Assembly: GCA_020722645.1 (NCBI GenBank)
Contig: DYKL01000101.1
Location: 2,717-10,317, forward strand
Direction: 5' to 3'
Length of the DNA stretch: 7,601 bases
Source of the DNA: Acetofilamentum sp.
GTDB taxonomy: Bacteria > Bacteroidota > Bacteroidia > Bacteroidales > JAFGUD01
Below the pieces are notes generated by a model. The model saw nothing but the letters and a program-made list of their open reading frames with translations, ran no database searches and was not told the origin of the DNA. Both the position numbers and the translations under genes were made by a program. Shown here one piece after another: positions 6,399 to 7,601 of the stretch; the stretch's first letter is position 1; each line of letters begins with the position of its first letter.

Positions 6399-6821
6399 AT
6401 GAATACAATTGAAGAAATACAAAATCAGATAATCGAAGAATTTTCGATGTTCGACGACTGGATGAATAAATACGAATATCTTATTGATCTCGGAAAAAAT
6501 TTGGAACCTTTAAAAGATGGTTTAAAAAAAGATGATTTTTTGATAAAAGGCTGTCAGTCAAGGGTTTGGCTTGTTCCGAAATTTGAAAACGGCAGACTTT
6601 TTTTATCGGCTGATAGTGATGCTATTATTACAAAAGGACTTGCAAGTCTTATCATAAGGATTTTTGATGACAAGACCCCGGAAGAAATTATGAATGCTGA
6701 TGTTTTTTTTGTTGAACAGATTGGTTTATCTCAAAACCTTTCACCAACAAGAGCCAACGGTCTGGCATCTATGATTCAAAGCATTAAGCATTATGCCGAA
6801 GCTTTCAAAACAAAAAACTAA
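6399..6821 (+). CDS. sufE: SufE, sulfur acceptor and activator of SufS
   Basis: SufE takes the persulfide sulfur from SufS and delivers it to SufB. At 140 residues it is the normal SufE length. The acceptor cysteine is C52 in the hallmark loop IKGCQSRVWLVP (49-60). The later LSPTRANGLASMI (113-125) is the conserved C-terminal helix region. The start is the ATG 12 bp after sufS, with an AT-rich leader (AATAAGTTTTTATT) and no Shine-Dalgarno. It is followed by an 85-bp spacer with two copies of the 23-bp repeat before the DUF59 gene. The placement directly after sufS is the classic arrangement. Confidence 0.96.
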   Translation: MNTIEEIQNQIIEEFSMFDDWMNKYEYLIDLGKNLEPLKDGLKKDDFLIKGCQSRVWLVPKFENGRLFLSADSDAIITKGLASLIIRIFDDKTPEEIMNADVFFVEQIGLSQNLSPTRANGLASMIQSIKHYAEAFKTKN

Positions 6822-6838
6822 AACATTCTACAACTTTA

Positions 6839-6884
6839 AGACCCATACAGGGCAGGCTTTAAGACCCTTACAGGGCAGGCTTTA
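6839..6884. repeat. Two tandem copies of the 23-bp mini-hairpin repeat, before the DUF59 gene
   Basis: Units at 6839-6861 and 6862-6884 differ at only two adjacent bases. Both have the form AGACCC-NNN-CAGGGCAGG followed by CTTTA. The second contains CCCT-TAC-AGGG (4-bp stem). The first keeps the outer CCC/GGG pairing with a larger loop. The same unit occurs once before sufD (1078-1100). Text after the pair (CTTTACAAACTTTATGAAC) resembles the 26-bp sufD-leader repeats, so the two spacers share a composite repeat module. The array lies within an in-frame upward extension of the DUF59 ORF but is probably untranslated. Confidence 0.92.
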
Positions 6885-6906
6885 CAAACTTTATGAACTA
6901 ATACAG

Positions 6907-7224
6907 ATGAACAAAGATTATTTTAAATTAGAATCACAGATAATTAAAGCATTAAAAGAAATTTTCGACCCCGAAATACCCGTTAATGTTTACGATTTAG
7001 GTCTTATATACAAAATTGACATTGACGAAGAAAACAATGTTGAAATAACTATGACTTTAACCGCTCCTAACTGTCCGATTGCAGACAATATAATTTTTGA
7101 TGTCAGGGAACGTATCGCCTCGTTAGATGATGTTACTGACGCAAAAGTAAATTTGGTTTTCGACCCGCCCTGGAATATGGATATGATGAGCGAAGAAGCT
7201 AAATTGGAATTGGGGTATTTATAG
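6907..7224 (+). CDS. sufT: DUF59/MIP18-family protein (SufT-like Fe-S maturation factor)
   Basis: A 105-residue protein of the MIP18/DUF59 (PaaD-like) family. Members help mature or carry Fe-S clusters and are routine partners in Bacteroidota suf operons. Visible family motifs are DPEIPVNVYDLGLIY (21-35), TAPNCPIAD (52-60, with the conserved C56) and FDPPWN (85-90). The C-terminus MSEEAKLELGYL is typical. The open frame extends up to an ATG at 6793 inside sufE, but that stretch is a translation of the sufE tail in another frame plus the 23-bp repeats. The ATG at 6907 gives the standard N-terminus and length, so I chose it. The exact role of these stand-alone proteins is less settled than that of SufC, SufD, SufS and SufE. 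The stop lies 4 bp before the putative end of an insertion sequence, so this is probably the last gene of the operon. Confidence 0.9.
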   Translation: MNKDYFKLESQIIKALKEIFDPEIPVNVYDLGLIYKIDIDEENNVEITMTLTAPNCPIADNIIFDVRERIASLDDVTDAKVNLVFDPPWNMDMMSEEAKLELGYL

Positions 7225-7228
7225 TTTT

Positions 7229-7253
7229 GGTTCTACCGCAAACTGTGTGAAAA
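7229..7253. mobile_element. Putative terminal inverted repeat of an ISL3-family remnant
   Basis: The 25-bp segment begins GGTTCTACCGCAAACTGTG. It starts with the GGnTCT form common at ISL3-family ends and sits exactly where the element should finish: the minus-strand transposase stop codon (TAG, complement of 7233-7235) lies inside it. The matching left end is not in the window, so the repeat cannot be confirmed by pairing. No 8-bp target duplication can be tested. Confidence 0.4.
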
Positions 7254-7496
7254 CATGTCAAGTTGTCCGTTAAAGAAAAGTATTGCTATTCTAAAATTAT
7301 CGAAGTTTCTATACCCATGTGCAACAGATTGCAATTTTTGAATCTTTGCATTAATTTGTTCGGCTTTTCCATTTGAAATTCTATTATCAACTGTATTTAT
7401 AATACCGTCTAAATGAGATTTTAATGTTCTTGCAGCTTTCTTCATTGCCGGCAGATTTGAGTGTATGACACTATTGTACCATCTGTTAACCCGCAT
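7233..7496 (-). pseudogene. ISL3-family transposase, C-terminal fragment
   Basis: An 87-residue minus-strand reading frame reads as the end of an ISL3-type DDE transposase. RWYNSVIHSNLPAMKKAARTL is the conserved tryptophan/helix region. It is followed by NRISNGKAEQINAKIQKLQS, the N-[GAS]-x-x-E-x-[IL]-N-x-K-I-Q block carrying the last catalytic-type glutamate (E66), then AHGYRNFDNFRIAILFFNG. Complete transposases of this family are around 400 residues, so about four fifths are missing. An in-frame TGA lies at 7500-7502, immediately upstream of the apparent ATG (one codon between). The first codons come from the arm of a palindrome (7490-7515). The fragment cannot encode a working enzyme. It points towards the suf operon and ends 8 bp from the DUF59 stop. 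Confidence 0.85.
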
Positions 7497-7515
7497 TATT
7501 CATAAATAATGCGGG
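7490..7515. repeat. Perfect 11-bp inverted repeat with 4-nt loop at the transposase break
   Basis: CCCGCATTATT (7490-7500), CATA, AATAATGCGGG (7505-7515) pair without a mismatch. There is no T-run after it on either strand, so it is not a standard intrinsic terminator. It marks the point where transposase homology stops. It could be a small palindromic element that inserted or a scar of rearrangement. It could still form a bidirectional mRNA 3'-end structure. Confidence 0.9.
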
Positions 7516-7601
7516 CGATTATGTACAACTAACAAATTTGTTTGTTTTTCAAACGGAACTTACTTACAACTTTTCAGGTTTTACAGGCGATAGCTAAGAA
7601 A
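7516..7601. other. Unassigned AT-rich end of window
   Basis: No gene is supported. All minus-strand frames contain stops, and none continues the transposase. A perfect 12-bp palindrome AACAAATTTGTT lies at 7531-7542. A short open stretch enters from the right edge on the minus strand and stops at 7574-7576 (FLAIACKT), which could be the tail of a neighbouring gene, but eight residues are too few to call. Confidence 0.5.

Noticed and set aside
6793..6906. N-terminal extension of the DUF59 protein by 38 codons
   Set aside because: The extension overlaps sufE and translates the 23-bp repeats. The ATG at 6907 gives the normal family start and length.
7490..7515. Intrinsic transcription terminator after the SUF operon
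   Set aside because: The stem is good, but no T-run follows on either strand, and it lies about 265 bp beyond the last suf gene inside a transposase remnant.
7484..7533. Integron attC-like recombination site around the palindrome
   Set aside because: There is a hairpin near GTTAAC and CTAAC, but the arms are perfectly matched, with no extrahelical bases and no correctly paired GTTRRRY/RYYYAAC ends.

Overview
The window is a very AT-rich stretch of bacterial chromosome. It most likely comes from the Bacteroidota, probably an uncultured Bacteroidales-like organism. The evidence is the Bacteroidota-style order of SUF iron-sulfur genes (sufC, sufD, sufS, sufE and a DUF59/SufT-type gene), A-rich leaders without Shine-Dalgarno motifs, one candidate promoter of the Bacteroidota form TTG-N21-TAnnTTTG, and dense short repeats between genes. 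This is inferred from content and style; no taxonomic marker is present.

Layout: bases 1-89 are a 34-bp tandem repeat. sufC follows (113-862), then a 310-bp repeat-rich spacer, then sufD (1173-2525). Two genes unrelated to Fe-S assembly come next: an ABC/OLD-type ATPase with a long N-terminal extension (2566-4386) and an HNH endonuclease (4395-5165). Together they look like a Septu (PtuA/PtuB-like) anti-phage pair. The SUF operon resumes 3 bp later with sufS (5169-6386), sufE (6399-6821) and a DUF59 gene (6907-7224). The 3' end holds the last ~87 codons of an ISL3-family transposase on the minus strand, broken at a perfect 11-bp-arm palindrome. The final 86 bp contain nothing I can assign.

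How the genes work together: SufC (ATPase) and SufD belong to the SufBCD scaffold (sufB is presumably just upstream). SufS and SufE form the cysteine desulfurase and sulfur-transfer pair, and the DUF59 protein is a maturation or carrier factor. All are co-directional. The ATPase/HNH pair sits in the same orientation inside the operon and has its own candidate promoter, so transcription from it would run straight into sufS.

The most interesting signal is this defence-like cassette inside a housekeeping operon. Its ATPase carries about 235 residues before the Walker A region. Part of that (about residues 28-133) reads as degenerate leucine-rich repeats, with one clear 22-residue period, and it is followed by a ~100-residue segment I cannot assign. 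A possible LRR sensor fused to a PtuA-like ATPase with a PtuB-like HNH partner is worth testing as a variant Septu system. The intergenic repeats (four 13-mers upstream of sufC complementary to one downstream; a 23-bp mini-hairpin repeat shared by two spacers) are a second layer of unexplained structure.
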